Assembly (NCBI GenBank): GCA_964528095.1
Contig: CAZGSG010000213.1
Coordinates: 1-10,174 of the forward strand
DNA length: 10,174 nt
Reading direction: 5' to 3'
From: CAZGSG01 sp964528095
GTDB taxonomy: Bacteria; Bacteroidota; Bacteroidia; Chitinophagales; Chitinophagaceae
Shown: one piece after another, positions 1-6,364 of the stretch
Position numbering within the stretch: position 1 is the first letter of the stretch
Layout: each line of letters opens with the position of its first letter
Program-made: the position numbers and the translations under genes
Notes under the pieces: generated by a model
What the model was told of the DNA's origin: nothing
Database searches by the model: none
What the model saw: only the letters and a program-made list of their open reading frames with translations

Positions 1-106
1 TGATATCTCTTTGGATAGCATATGATTTTTTTGCCAGCAAAGCCAGCAGTAAAATAAGACCGATCAGTGCCGCAATGACAGCCAGGATTGTTAAGAGGAT
101 ACTCAT
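1..106 (-). CDS. SRPBCC-type membrane-anchored protein, N-terminus only (partial)
   Basis: The minus strand reads ATG at 106-104 and stays open to the window edge, giving 35 residues. They form one hydrophobic helix (residues 2-25) followed by KKSYAIQRDI. A single N-terminal helix followed by a basic-aromatic stretch and an 'I.R.I' strand is the usual opening of Bacteroidota SRPBCC (START/polyketide-cyclase fold) proteins, which bind hydrophobic ligands in a helix-grip pocket. The catalytic or ligand-binding part lies outside the window, so no ligand can be proposed. The gene lies 166 bases downstream of the VOC gene on the same strand and may be read from the same promoter, although a palindrome (173-187) sits between them. 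An alternative is any other single-helix membrane protein. The family call is inference from the N-terminus alone. Confidence 0.55.
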   Translation of the reverse strand, partial: MSILLTILAVIAALIGLILLLALLAKKSYAIQRDI

Positions 107-172
107 AATAAATTGTGTTTTAAGTAAGCAGTATTTATTTTTTAAATTATTTTGAAAACAGCGGAATAGCGG

Positions 173-187
173 TGCCTTTAAAAGGCA
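173..187. repeat. 15-base perfect palindrome between VOC and SRPBCC genes
   Basis: The sequence TGCCTTTAAAAGGCA is a perfect inverted repeat with arms TGCCTTT and AAAGGCA around one central base. In RNA it would form a six-pair stem with a three-base loop. No T-run follows it in the direction of the minus-strand genes, so it is not a canonical intrinsic terminator. It could be an operator, a processing site or a weak attenuator ahead of the SRPBCC-type gene. Confidence 0.4.
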
Positions 188-272
188 TTACTCCCTCAAA
201 TAGTACGATAACGATAGTAGCCACCAGTAGATGACTTTGTCTTTTTTCATTGCGTGTTGATTCAAATTACTC

Positions 273-695
273 TTAGATGGGTCTGTAATTGACTATCCAG
301 TGAATATTAAATTTATCCTTTAATATTCCCAGGGTATCTCCCCAAAATATCTTTTCAAAAGGCATTTCTATTTCTCCACCCTCCGCCAGTGCGTTGAACA
401 AACGTTCTCCTTCGGCATGTGAATCCACATGAACCGCTATCCTGAAATTGTCGCCTATCGTAAATTTCTGATTAGGCGAGCTTAAGGTATCTGAAGCCAT
501 CAATACACTTTCATTGGAAATGGGCAGGGCAATATGCATGATCTTCTCTTTGTCTTCATCGCTCATTTTATCTGCTCCCGGTATGTCTTTGTAAAGCGTT
601 AATGCGCTGTACTCGCCACCAAAAACGGATTTGTAAAAATCAAATGCTTCCCTGGTATTTCCATTGAAGTCTAAGTAAGGGTTTAACCGGGCCAT
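273..695 (-). CDS. VOC family protein, PhnB-like
   Basis: The 140-residue product matches the full length of PhnB/3-demethylubiquinone-methyltransferase-like VOC (glyoxalase-fold) proteins. The visible family signature runs LDFNGNTREAFDFYKSVFGG (residues 8-27), then DKMSDEDK (42-49), MHIALPI (53-59), and the C-terminal FWGDTLG.LKDKFNIHW (117-133). Two beta-alpha-beta-beta-beta modules build the fold, which often dimerises; some members bind a metal. The substrate of this subgroup is not established, so no reaction is assigned. The protein has no signal peptide and should be cytoplasmic. The ATG at 695 is chosen because it gives the usual MA.LNPYL start and lies about 28 bases from a good -7 promoter element (724-731). 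It is divergent from the GlxA-type regulator and leads toward the SRPBCC-type gene, a grouping often seen in Bacteroidota. The family is secure; the role is unknown. Confidence 0.9.
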   Translation of the reverse strand: MARLNPYLDFNGNTREAFDFYKSVFGGEYSALTLYKDIPGADKMSDEDKEKIMHIALPISNESVLMASDTLSSPNQKFTIGDNFRIAVHVDSHAEGERLFNALAEGGEIEMPFEKIFWGDTLGILKDKFNIHWIVNYRPI

Positions 696-723
696 GTTTA
701 TTTGGGCTGTTTTATTTTCTCAG

Positions 724-753
724 CAAATCTATATTCAATATTTGAAGCGCAAT
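724..753 (-). promoter_or_regulatory. Bacteroidota-type promoter for the VOC gene
   Basis: On the minus strand the -7 element TAGATTTG (plus coordinates 724-731) matches the Bacteroidota consensus TAnnTTTG exactly. A -33-like ATTG (750-753) lies 18 bases upstream of it, within the normal 17-23 base spacing. Transcription would start near 718-720, giving a leader of roughly 23 bases before the ATG at 695. Confidence 0.65.
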
Positions 754-814
754 AGGGGAATAGCGACAATCTAGGGGGCCGATCACGACAGGATTTTATA
801 ATAACTTTAATCCT

Positions 815-1792
815 ATGAAAAGAATATCCATACTGGTACCGGAGAATGCTGTTATTGCTACAATAACAGACACTCTCTACTTATTTAAGATTGTAAATGA
901 TTTTCTTAAAGAAACCGGAAGGCCGGAGTTATTTCAGGTCCAACTGGTCGGGTTTACCCATGATATTGTACTGGTCAATGGTTTTTTTTCCGTTAGGGTT
1001 GACGCGTTACTGGCGGATGTAAAAAAAACGGATCTGATCATAGTACCGGCAATCAGCGGAGATGTTATCAGGGCAACACAGTTAAACAGGTTTTTCTATA
1101 ACTGGCTCCGTGTACAATATAAGAACGGGGCTGAAATAGCCAGTTTTTGTGTCGGGGCATTTTTAGTTGCCAGCACGGGTTTATTGAAGGGCAAAAAATG
1201 TTCAACACATTGGTTATATACCAATGAGTTCAGGAGTTTTTTTCCTGATGTAAAGCTTGTAGATGATAAAATTATTTCAGAGCAAAATGGGTTGTACTCC
1301 AGCGGTGGTGGTACTTCTTATTGGAATTTACTTTTATACCTGGTAGAAAAATTTACCGACAGGGAGATGGCGATCCATATTGCAAAATTTTTTCTCCTGG
1401 ATATAGCCCGTAGCGATCAATCTTCTTTTATCATGTTTAAAGGACAGAAAGAACATGGCGATGAACTGGTTTTAAAAACACAAGTGTATATAGAAGACAA
1501 TTTCGCTGAAAGATTTGTGATTGATCAATTAGCAGCGAAAGTTTGTATTGGCAGAAGGACGCTGGAGCGGCGGTTTAAAAAAGCGACTAAGAATTCAATA
1601 GTAGAATATAGCCAGCGAATAAAAATCGAAGTAGCCAAAAAACAAATCGAATTAGGAAGGAAGACCATACATGAAATAATGTACGAGGTTGGATACGCTG
1701 ACGTGAAGGCATTCCGGGATCTTTTTTTTAAGATCACAGGGCTCACACCTATTGAGTATAAGAATAAGTATAATAAGCAGGCGGTAAGCTGA
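815..1792 (+). CDS. GlxA family transcriptional regulator (DJ-1/PfpI-like domain + AraC HTH)
   Basis: The protein has 325 residues in the usual two-domain layout. Residues 1-190 form a DJ-1/PfpI (class I amidotransferase-like) sensor domain. Its nucleophile-elbow segment is EIASFCVGAF, with Cys112, and GLLKGKKCSTHW follows with His132. These are the conserved GlxA landmarks, although catalysis by this subgroup has generally not been shown and the domain is thought to sense a small molecule. Residues about 217-320 are the AraC/XylS double helix-turn-helix: CIGRRTLERRFKKATKNSI for the first half and IHEIMYEVGYADVKAFRDLF for the second. It is a cytoplasmic DNA-binding protein. The ATG at 815 gives the expected KRISILVPE first strand. 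It is divergent from the VOC gene across 119 bases and so may control that gene, or itself, from the shared region. The inducer is unknown. Confidence 0.92.
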   Translation: MKRISILVPENAVIATITDTLYLFKIVNDFLKETGRPELFQVQLVGFTHDIVLVNGFFSVRVDALLADVKKTDLIIVPAISGDVIRATQLNRFFYNWLRVQYKNGAEIASFCVGAFLVASTGLLKGKKCSTHWLYTNEFRSFFPDVKLVDDKIISEQNGLYSSGGGTSYWNLLLYLVEKFTDREMAIHIAKFFLLDIARSDQSSFIMFKGQKEHGDELVLKTQVYIEDNFAERFVIDQLAAKVCIGRRTLERRFKKATKNSIVEYSQRIKIEVAKKQIELGRKTIHEIMYEVGYADVKAFRDLFFKITGLTPIEYKNKYNKQAVS

Positions 1793-1812
1793 ACCAGGCT
1801 ACGAAATTGATT

Positions 1813-1840
1813 GCCGGTGTATGACCGGCTCCGGTTTTTT
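1813..1840 (+). terminator. Probable terminator after the GlxA-type gene
   Basis: Twenty bases after the stop, GCCGGT (1813-1818) pairs with ACCGGC (1824-1829) around a GTATG loop. After a five-base gap a run of six T follows (1835-1840). The gap before the T-run is longer than ideal, so termination may be imperfect. Read on the other strand there is no T-run, so it does not serve the minus-strand gene that ends at 2091. Confidence 0.55.
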
Positions 1841-2090
1841 GTGAACAGTTCAATTGAATGACCACCACTGGTTACAGCACTTAATTTTCAAACGGGGGAA
1901 TATCTTCAGTCTGGATCAATTCCATACTGGTATGGAAGCGCCCTGTTTCATTTCCAGGAAACCATTACAATTTATATCGCCAGTTGGCAAGCATGGAATA
2001 AATGAGATGAAATACTTCGCCAATGTAGTTCATGTCAATAAATATTTAGCAAGTGTTGATGTGGAATTTATCCCTTTCAATTATCCCGGA
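1841..2090. other. Intergenic stretch with no recognised gene
   Basis: This 250-base stretch separates the regulator's terminator from the 3' end of the secreted-protein gene. A plus-strand frame is open from a TTG at 1854 and runs on into the antisense of the next gene, to 2315. Its first 79 codons give a protein-like but unrecognised sequence (for example EAPCFISRKPLQF and NEMKYFANVV). There is no ATG start, no promoter match and no family I recognise. It could be a decayed gene fragment or chance. The minus strand is interrupted by stops in all frames. I do not call a gene here. Confidence 0.4.
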
Positions 2091-3479
2091 TTACTCATAC
2101 ACCTGCAGTACTTTCTCATCATAACTCCGCTGTGCCGACGCGTTCATTGCTGTAAAATTTTTAGCCATTTTCGTAAGAGCGCTCAGCTCTCCACAAAGTC
2201 CCGCAATTATCGAGGTTGGAGTCTGGTTATACTGTGTCAGTATCCTGTCTGTTTCAGCATCTTTGCCCCAGAACTCACCCAGGAATTCTTCGTATTCCGC
2301 AACGGTAATTTTTAATGTCTCCACATAACGCACCCAGATATATTTGTTGGTTAATGCCTGTTGCGCTTTTATGGGTAATAGTGTAATATTATACGCAATG
2401 TCAACCGGTCGTGTCTCGGCAGATTTGCCAGCCTCACCATGTTCCACTTGTGGCAATGCCTTCACACGTTTTGCCAGTGCATCATCCAGTTTTTTGTAAA
2501 CTCCGTCAAAATACTCGTCCGCTTGTTGCTGGAGGCCGCTGGCAATGCCTGCTAATGCCTTACGGTGTTCAAGTATCTCGCTTGTTCTTTTTTGGATGTC
2601 GATAAGAAGACTGGCTTTCTTTTTTTCAGCGGCTTCATTTTTTGATGGCACAGGATTATCGATAAATCCATTTTCTTTTTTAAATGCTTCGTATTCCTCC
2701 TCTTGTTGTGATTTGTTCATATACTTGAAACGTTCAGCATACCCGGTATCGGTCATCATCTTTTTGGCAAATGCTTTTTTGGGATCACTTTCCTGGCCAT
2801 TATACGCGGATGGGTTTTGTTTCATTTTCCCGGCCATTTGTTTTCCGAGCGCTGCACGCTGTGCAGGTGTCATTGCCTGTAGTTTATCTATTCCTCCCAT
2901 CTCCTGTATCATTGCGCTGTTATTGAGATCCTGCTGAGCAAATTTTGCATTCTTCATTGCATTGTTTTTTGCCTGCCCGGCTGAGGGCAGGGCCGCTGCC
3001 GCATGTTGCCGGATCTCCTCCTGCAGATTTTCCTGTTTTTGTTTCAGGGTTTCGATATAGCGGGTAAAAATATTTTGTTCATCCTGTACACGCATCGTCT
3101 GCCTGGCGGCAGGCAGACTGGTTACCGGCTCGGGCATATCGGCGATCAATGCCATAAAATCTTTATCCAATAGGGAACTATGTTTCCCGGGTGAAGGGAT
3201 ATATTCGTTCTTTTTGTATTCGATCTCTTTCTTTACCCGTTCAATGTCTGCTTTAAGCGCCCCGAGACCTACGGTCAACAGGTCTTCATCTACGCCTTTG
3301 AGGTAGGTACTGGCCAGTTTTTTGACCGCGGGTTTGTTAGCGACATCAATCGTATTAACCTGGCTAAGCACTTTATCAAAATGTTTGACGACGGGGGAAG
3401 GGCTGGGGGTTTGTTGTGCCTGGATCATAGTGACACTTGCTAAAAGAAGCAAGAGTATAAAAACATATGGTTTTTTCAT
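2091..3479 (-). CDS. Secreted/periplasmic helix-rich protein of unknown function
   Basis: I do not recognise a named family for this 462-residue protein. It opens with a clear signal peptide: MKK, a hydrophobic core at residues 5-19, and a signal-peptidase I-like site after IQA (residue 21). No lipobox cysteine is present. The mature part is charged, rich in K, E, Q and A, and predicted almost wholly helical. Coiled-coil-like segments lie at about 72-93, 140-160 and 290-345. A central low-complexity part (about 160-270) contains EMGGIDKLQAMTPAQRAALG and a KMMTDTGYAERFKYMNK segment. The motif RYIETLK (140-146) recurs as RYVETLK (384-390), each in an I-x-x-RY context, which suggests two related helical modules. 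The single Cys429 makes disulfides unlikely. The gene stands alone: it is divergent from the LytTR gene and has no same-strand neighbour within 1 kb. It is probably a periplasmic or surface structural protein; its function is unknown. Confidence 0.85.
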   Translation of the reverse strand: MKKPYVFILLLLLASVTMIQAQQTPSPSPVVKHFDKVLSQVNTIDVANKPAVKKLASTYLKGVDEDLLTVGLGALKADIERVKKEIEYKKNEYIPSPGKHSSLLDKDFMALIADMPEPVTSLPAARQTMRVQDEQNIFTRYIETLKQKQENLQEEIRQHAAAALPSAGQAKNNAMKNAKFAQQDLNNSAMIQEMGGIDKLQAMTPAQRAALGKQMAGKMKQNPSAYNGQESDPKKAFAKKMMTDTGYAERFKYMNKSQQEEEYEAFKKENGFIDNPVPSKNEAAEKKKASLLIDIQKRTSEILEHRKALAGIASGLQQQADEYFDGVYKKLDDALAKRVKALPQVEHGEAGKSAETRPVDIAYNITLLPIKAQQALTNKYIWVRYVETLKITVAEYEEFLGEFWGKDAETDRILTQYNQTPTSIIAGLCGELSALTKMAKNFTAMNASAQRSYDEKVLQVYE

Positions 3480-3536
3480 GCGTATAATTTCGATGCAAGT
3501 AAGGATAAATTAAATCTCCTATTCACGGATAATAGA

Positions 3537-3552
3537 CCAATTGCGCGATTGG
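3537..3552. promoter_or_regulatory. 16-base near-perfect palindrome in the divergent intergenic region
   Basis: CCAATTGCGCGATTGG is a 16-base inverted repeat with seven of eight base pairs symmetric. It sits 58 bases upstream of the secreted-protein start codon and about 200 bases upstream of the LytTR gene. The size and position suit a dimeric repressor or activator site acting on the minus-strand gene, for which I found no strong -7 element. It is a candidate operator only. Confidence 0.35.
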
Positions 3553-3684
3553 TAGTATGAATTCAGGGAATGAATGATTGGGCTGTAAGGGCCGGGGGAT
3601 TTCATCGGTTATAGCGTTGTGTAGATTGTAATAATCGCATAGCGGTCACAAGGCAGGATAATAAAGAAGCATAACTGTAAATGG

Positions 3685-3713
3685 TTTTTTATTTAGCTTC
3701 GTAAATACATTTG
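3685..3713 (+). promoter_or_regulatory. Bacteroidota-type promoter for the LytTR gene
   Basis: The -7 element TACATTTG (3706-3713) matches TAnnTTTG exactly. A T-rich -33-like stretch (TTTT at 3685-3688) lies 17 bases upstream; it is a weak match to TTTG. The start codon at 3749 is 36 bases downstream, implying a short leader. Confidence 0.55.
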
Positions 3714-3748
3714 TCATATGCTACTAAAAATCGTACTAATTCCTTAAA

Positions 3749-4621
3749 ATGCTGTCTATATTAAACCAGCCTTATCCTTATTATAATAGCACAGATAAGC
3801 TGTTTAAAAACTCAGTTGCCATACTGGTCCTGGTATTTCTTTTTCTTTATCTGTTTCGCCCCTTTGGTGTAAATGAAGATGAACATAAATACAGCTATGC
3901 GGTCATTTGTTTTATACATGCCCTGAATGCCGCTGTTGTATATGGGGTATATTTTATTCTCTTAAATACATTTGGCGCTGCTATTGTGCAGGAAGACAAC
4001 TGGAAGGTATACAAAACGATCGTTTCGGTATCTATTGTTTTTTTATTGATCGGGTTGGGAAGTTTTCTGCTCAGGGAACTGGTGTATAATAATCCGGATA
4101 ATTTTTCGTGGCATTATTTTGTGTCTGAAACCGTCAATACTTTTCTTGCGGGTACCGTGGTGATAGCGGCATTTACCCTTGTTGATTTTTACCGGCTTCT
4201 TCAGCATAACAAAAAGGCTGCATTAGGAGTGGAGCAGCAGATCGAAGAACATAAGGCAACTACAACTGATAATAATCCCCCGGTCGGGATCGTAGTGGAA
4301 AATGAAACATACCAGTTAGATCTCAGCGAGTTTTTTTTCGCCAGGGCAACAGGTAATTATGCTGAATTTTATTTCAACAGGAACGGTACCATCAGTAAAG
4401 AATTAAAACGGATTTCTCTTAAAAACATAGAGGAGCAACTGGCTACGCTGGCCCTGCCCGTTACAAGGACACACCGGGCATTCCTGGTAAACACTCAACA
4501 TATTAAAAAAATAGAAGGCAATGCTCAGGGCTACCAGCTCTATTTTGACCAAATCGAATTCAGCGTACCGGTTTCAAGAGCTCAACTTTTAAATTTTAAG
4601 AGGGTTATGGAGGCTAGCTAA
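3749..4621 (+). CDS. Membrane-bound LytTR family transcriptional regulator
   Basis: This 290-residue protein has four predicted transmembrane helices (about 21-39, 48-75, 88-108 and 124-148), a polar linker (149-178) and a C-terminal LytTR DNA-binding domain (about 179-288). LytTR landmarks are FFFARATGNYAEFYF (195-209), RTHRAFLVNTQHIKKIEG (240-257) and the final FSVPVSRAQLLNFKRVM (271-287). It has neither a receiver domain nor a histidine kinase domain, and no kinase gene is nearby. It therefore looks like a one-component regulator that senses a membrane or envelope signal through its helices and binds DNA from the membrane, an architecture common in Bacteroidota. The ATG at 3749 follows a good promoter element. 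The gene is 113 bases upstream of a co-directional membrane glycosyltransferase, and three 20-base repeats lie between them, suggesting control of the transferase. The signal is unknown. Confidence 0.9.
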   Translation: MLSILNQPYPYYNSTDKLFKNSVAILVLVFLFLYLFRPFGVNEDEHKYSYAVICFIHALNAAVVYGVYFILLNTFGAAIVQEDNWKVYKTIVSVSIVFLLIGLGSFLLRELVYNNPDNFSWHYFVSETVNTFLAGTVVIAAFTLVDFYRLLQHNKKAALGVEQQIEEHKATTTDNNPPVGIVVENETYQLDLSEFFFARATGNYAEFYFNRNGTISKELKRISLKNIEEQLATLALPVTRTHRAFLVNTQHIKKIEGNAQGYQLYFDQIEFSVPVSRAQLLNFKRVMEAS

Positions 4622-4623
4622 GT

Positions 4624-4683
4624 TTGTTGCTCGTCACTATAGCTTGTTGCTCATCACAAAGTCTTGTTATTCAACCCAAAGCC
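4624..4683 (+). repeat. Three tandem 20-base imperfect repeats, candidate LytTR operator
   Basis: Starting three bases after the LytTR stop codon there are three units in exact 20-base register: TTGTTGCTCGTCACTATAGC (4624), TTGTTGCTCATCACAAAGTC (4644) and TTGTTATTCAACCCAAAGCC (4664). Neighbouring units agree at 15 of 20 positions, and the first five bases TTGTT are invariant. LytTR proteins such as AgrA and AlgR are known to bind short direct repeats about two helical turns (near 21 bases) apart on one DNA face, so this array suits a LytTR binding region ahead of the glycosyltransferase. The assignment to this regulator is inference. A repeat-containing leader RNA or simple slippage duplication are alternatives. 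Confidence 0.6.
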
Positions 4684-4734
4684 AGGAAAATACCGTAAAG
4701 ACGATTGATATTTGTTTTTTAAAATCAAGCGGCC

Positions 4735-6252
4735 ATGTTCAAAAACAAGACCACCCTGGTTGTGATAATTTACTGTATTGTCACGCTCGTCCTGCATGTT
4801 ATTGGAGATTTGAATTCCGGGTTTTCAGGCGATGAATTGTTGCATATTCAAACCGGTAACCACCCGGATATCGGCTATATGGAATTTCCGCCGGTAATCG
4901 GCTGGCTCGCCTTTATTCAAAACCAAATTGGCTCCGATGCGGTAGTGGTTCATCATATTTTTACCCACCTGGCCTCTTTGCTGATTATCATTTTTGTAGC
5001 CCTTACAACCTTGGCCCTGGGTGGCAGAACAAAAGCCGTATTCATTGTACTGCTTTGTATGCTGGGTTCGCCGGGTTTTGGCAGAACGCAGCAACTATTC
5101 CAACCCGTTGTTTTCAGCGAGCTTTTTTGGGTATTGGGATTTTACCAACTGGTCAGGTTTGTGAAATCACCTGATTACCGGCATCTCCTATACCTGACCA
5201 TTACACTTGCCGCAGGATTTCTTACCAAATACGATATTGTGTTTTTTATTGCGGGACTTGCCAGTTTGTTTTTCTTTAAAAAAGTACAGCCCGTATTATT
5301 TACCAGGGCTACATTAAAATGTGTTTTGTTATTCATCGTACTTATCAGTCCCAATATATGGTGGCAGTACCAGCATGGTTTCCCGGTATTTAATATGTTT
5401 TCCCGTTTGTATGAAACACAGCTGGAACAACTTTCGGTATTGGATGTTTTTAAAAACCTGGTTATTGCGTTGAATCCGTTTACAGTTTTCATCTGGCTGG
5501 CCGGAGCCGTGTTTATGTTTAATAACAGGAACAAGGAAGTGTACCGGCCGATTGCTGTTTTTATATTACTTTCAATCTGTTTCCTGGCTTTTAGTAAAAG
5601 CAAGGACTACTATTTTTTCTCAGCCATTATTTTATTATTGATACTGGGCAGTATCTGGCTTGAGCAACGGGTATTCGCAAAAAGAAAATGGCTTTTATAT
5701 CCTGTAGCACTAATACTATTTATTTCAGGCCTCGTGTTAATTCCCTGGGGTATTAATGTATTGCCGCTTCCCGCTTTTATTAAAACATATAAAATAAAAA
5801 AGAAGGATGACCGGTACAAAATCCATTACCAGGAATATTATTCGCAGTCAAAATGGGCCAATACACTTTCGGGCATACAGAGAGTTTATGATAGTTTACC
5901 GGCAAATGAGCAAAAGAATTGTCTTATTTGGGGTAAACATTATAGCCAGGCCGGCGCGATAAACTTATACGGCGCCAAATATAAGTTGCCACAGGCTTTT
6001 TCTTACCATGGTAGTTTTTATTTATGGGCGCCGGGGGGGCAGATGCCTGAAACGATCATTGCGTATGCCAATGATGAGGCGGGCATTGATTTTTTTGAAC
6101 CCTTTTTTGGCGCGGTTACCAGGGTAGGAAAAGTGTATAACCCTTATGCGGAATCGGATAAGCATGTATGGGAAACAATCTATCTCTGCAAAAAACCATA
6201 TTATACGTTTGATAAGTTAAAAGAACTGTTTAGTAAAAGGATTTTTGAATGA
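4735..6252 (+). CDS. Membrane glycosyltransferase, GT39/ArnT-like (PMT_2 type)
   Basis: The protein has 505 residues, the usual size for Bacteroidota 'glycosyltransferase family 39' proteins. Roughly ten hydrophobic helices fill residues 7-345, and a soluble C-terminal domain of about 160 residues follows. After the first helix comes the family's acidic motif FSGDELLHI (Asp33-Glu34), then GNHPDIGYMEFPPVIGW (41-57), the typical loop around the predicted active site facing the periplasm. KYD (165-167), PNIWWQYQHGFP (206-217) and KSKDYYFF (288-295) are further family-like positions. Relatives move a sugar from a polyprenyl-phosphate donor to lipid, glycan or protein acceptors. The sugar and acceptor here cannot be read from the sequence. 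The ATG at 4735 precedes the first helix directly. The gene follows the LytTR gene by 113 bases, which contain the 20-base repeats, so it is a likely target of that regulator. The family is well supported; the substrate is unknown. Confidence 0.85.
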   Translation: MFKNKTTLVVIIYCIVTLVLHVIGDLNSGFSGDELLHIQTGNHPDIGYMEFPPVIGWLAFIQNQIGSDAVVVHHIFTHLASLLIIIFVALTTLALGGRTKAVFIVLLCMLGSPGFGRTQQLFQPVVFSELFWVLGFYQLVRFVKSPDYRHLLYLTITLAAGFLTKYDIVFFIAGLASLFFFKKVQPVLFTRATLKCVLLFIVLISPNIWWQYQHGFPVFNMFSRLYETQLEQLSVLDVFKNLVIALNPFTVFIWLAGAVFMFNNRNKEVYRPIAVFILLSICFLAFSKSKDYYFFSAIILLLILGSIWLEQRVFAKRKWLLYPVALILFISGLVLIPWGINVLPLPAFIKTYKIKKKDDRYKIHYQEYYSQSKWANTLSGIQRVYDSLPANEQKNCLIWGKHYSQAGAINLYGAKYKLPQAFSYHGSFYLWAPGGQMPETIIAYANDEAGIDFFEPFFGAVTRVGKVYNPYAESDKHVWETIYLCKKPYYTFDKLKELFSKRIFE

Positions 6253-6298
6253 GTTTATAAAATCATGAAGCCATGAGAAAATAGCTATTAGTTCCAGT

Positions 6299-6319
6299 CA
6301 ATTGCTTTAACAGCAATTG
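6299..6319 (+). other. Perfect 8-bp hairpin upstream of the DNA glycosylase gene
   Basis: CAATTGCT and AGCAATTG flank a five-base TTAAC loop. The hairpin starts 46 bases after the glycosyltransferase stop. The T-run after it is poor, so it is at best a weak terminator. It could also be an operator or a leader hairpin for the DNA glycosylase gene. A possible TTG start codon at 6317 lies in its 3' arm and would be occluded, which favours the ATG at 6365 for that gene. Confidence 0.45.
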
Positions 6320-6364
6320 TTCTATACCCCTATTGAATTCCGTAAAAAGAAAGATATTTACGGA

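Noticed and set aside
802..809. TAACTTTA as a promoter -7 element for the GlxA-type gene
   Set aside because: It has one mismatch to TAnnTTTG, lies only 5 bases before the start codon, and has no convincing -33 element.
1525..1746. 73-residue open frame on the minus strand
   Set aside because: It lies wholly antisense to the AraC helix-turn-helix region of the GlxA-type gene, whose domain match is clear, and the product resembles no family.
2411..2937. Two plus-strand open frames (64 and 130 residues)
   Set aside because: Both are antisense to the secreted protein gene. Their F/S/C-rich composition is typical of the complement of K/E/A-rich coding sequence.
4624..4683. Reading the 20-base repeats as a CRISPR array
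   Set aside because: The units are directly adjacent without spacers, too short and too diverged for CRISPR repeats, and no cas gene is present.
4825..5819. Three minus-strand open frames within the glycosyltransferase gene
   Set aside because: They are antisense to conserved GT39 motifs and membrane helices and show no recognisable domain or promoter.
6317..6364. TTG start giving a 223-residue DNA glycosylase
   Set aside because: The TTG lies inside a perfect 8-bp hairpin and would add 16 residues with no visible family match, while paired ATG codons at 6365 and 6368 give the usual length.
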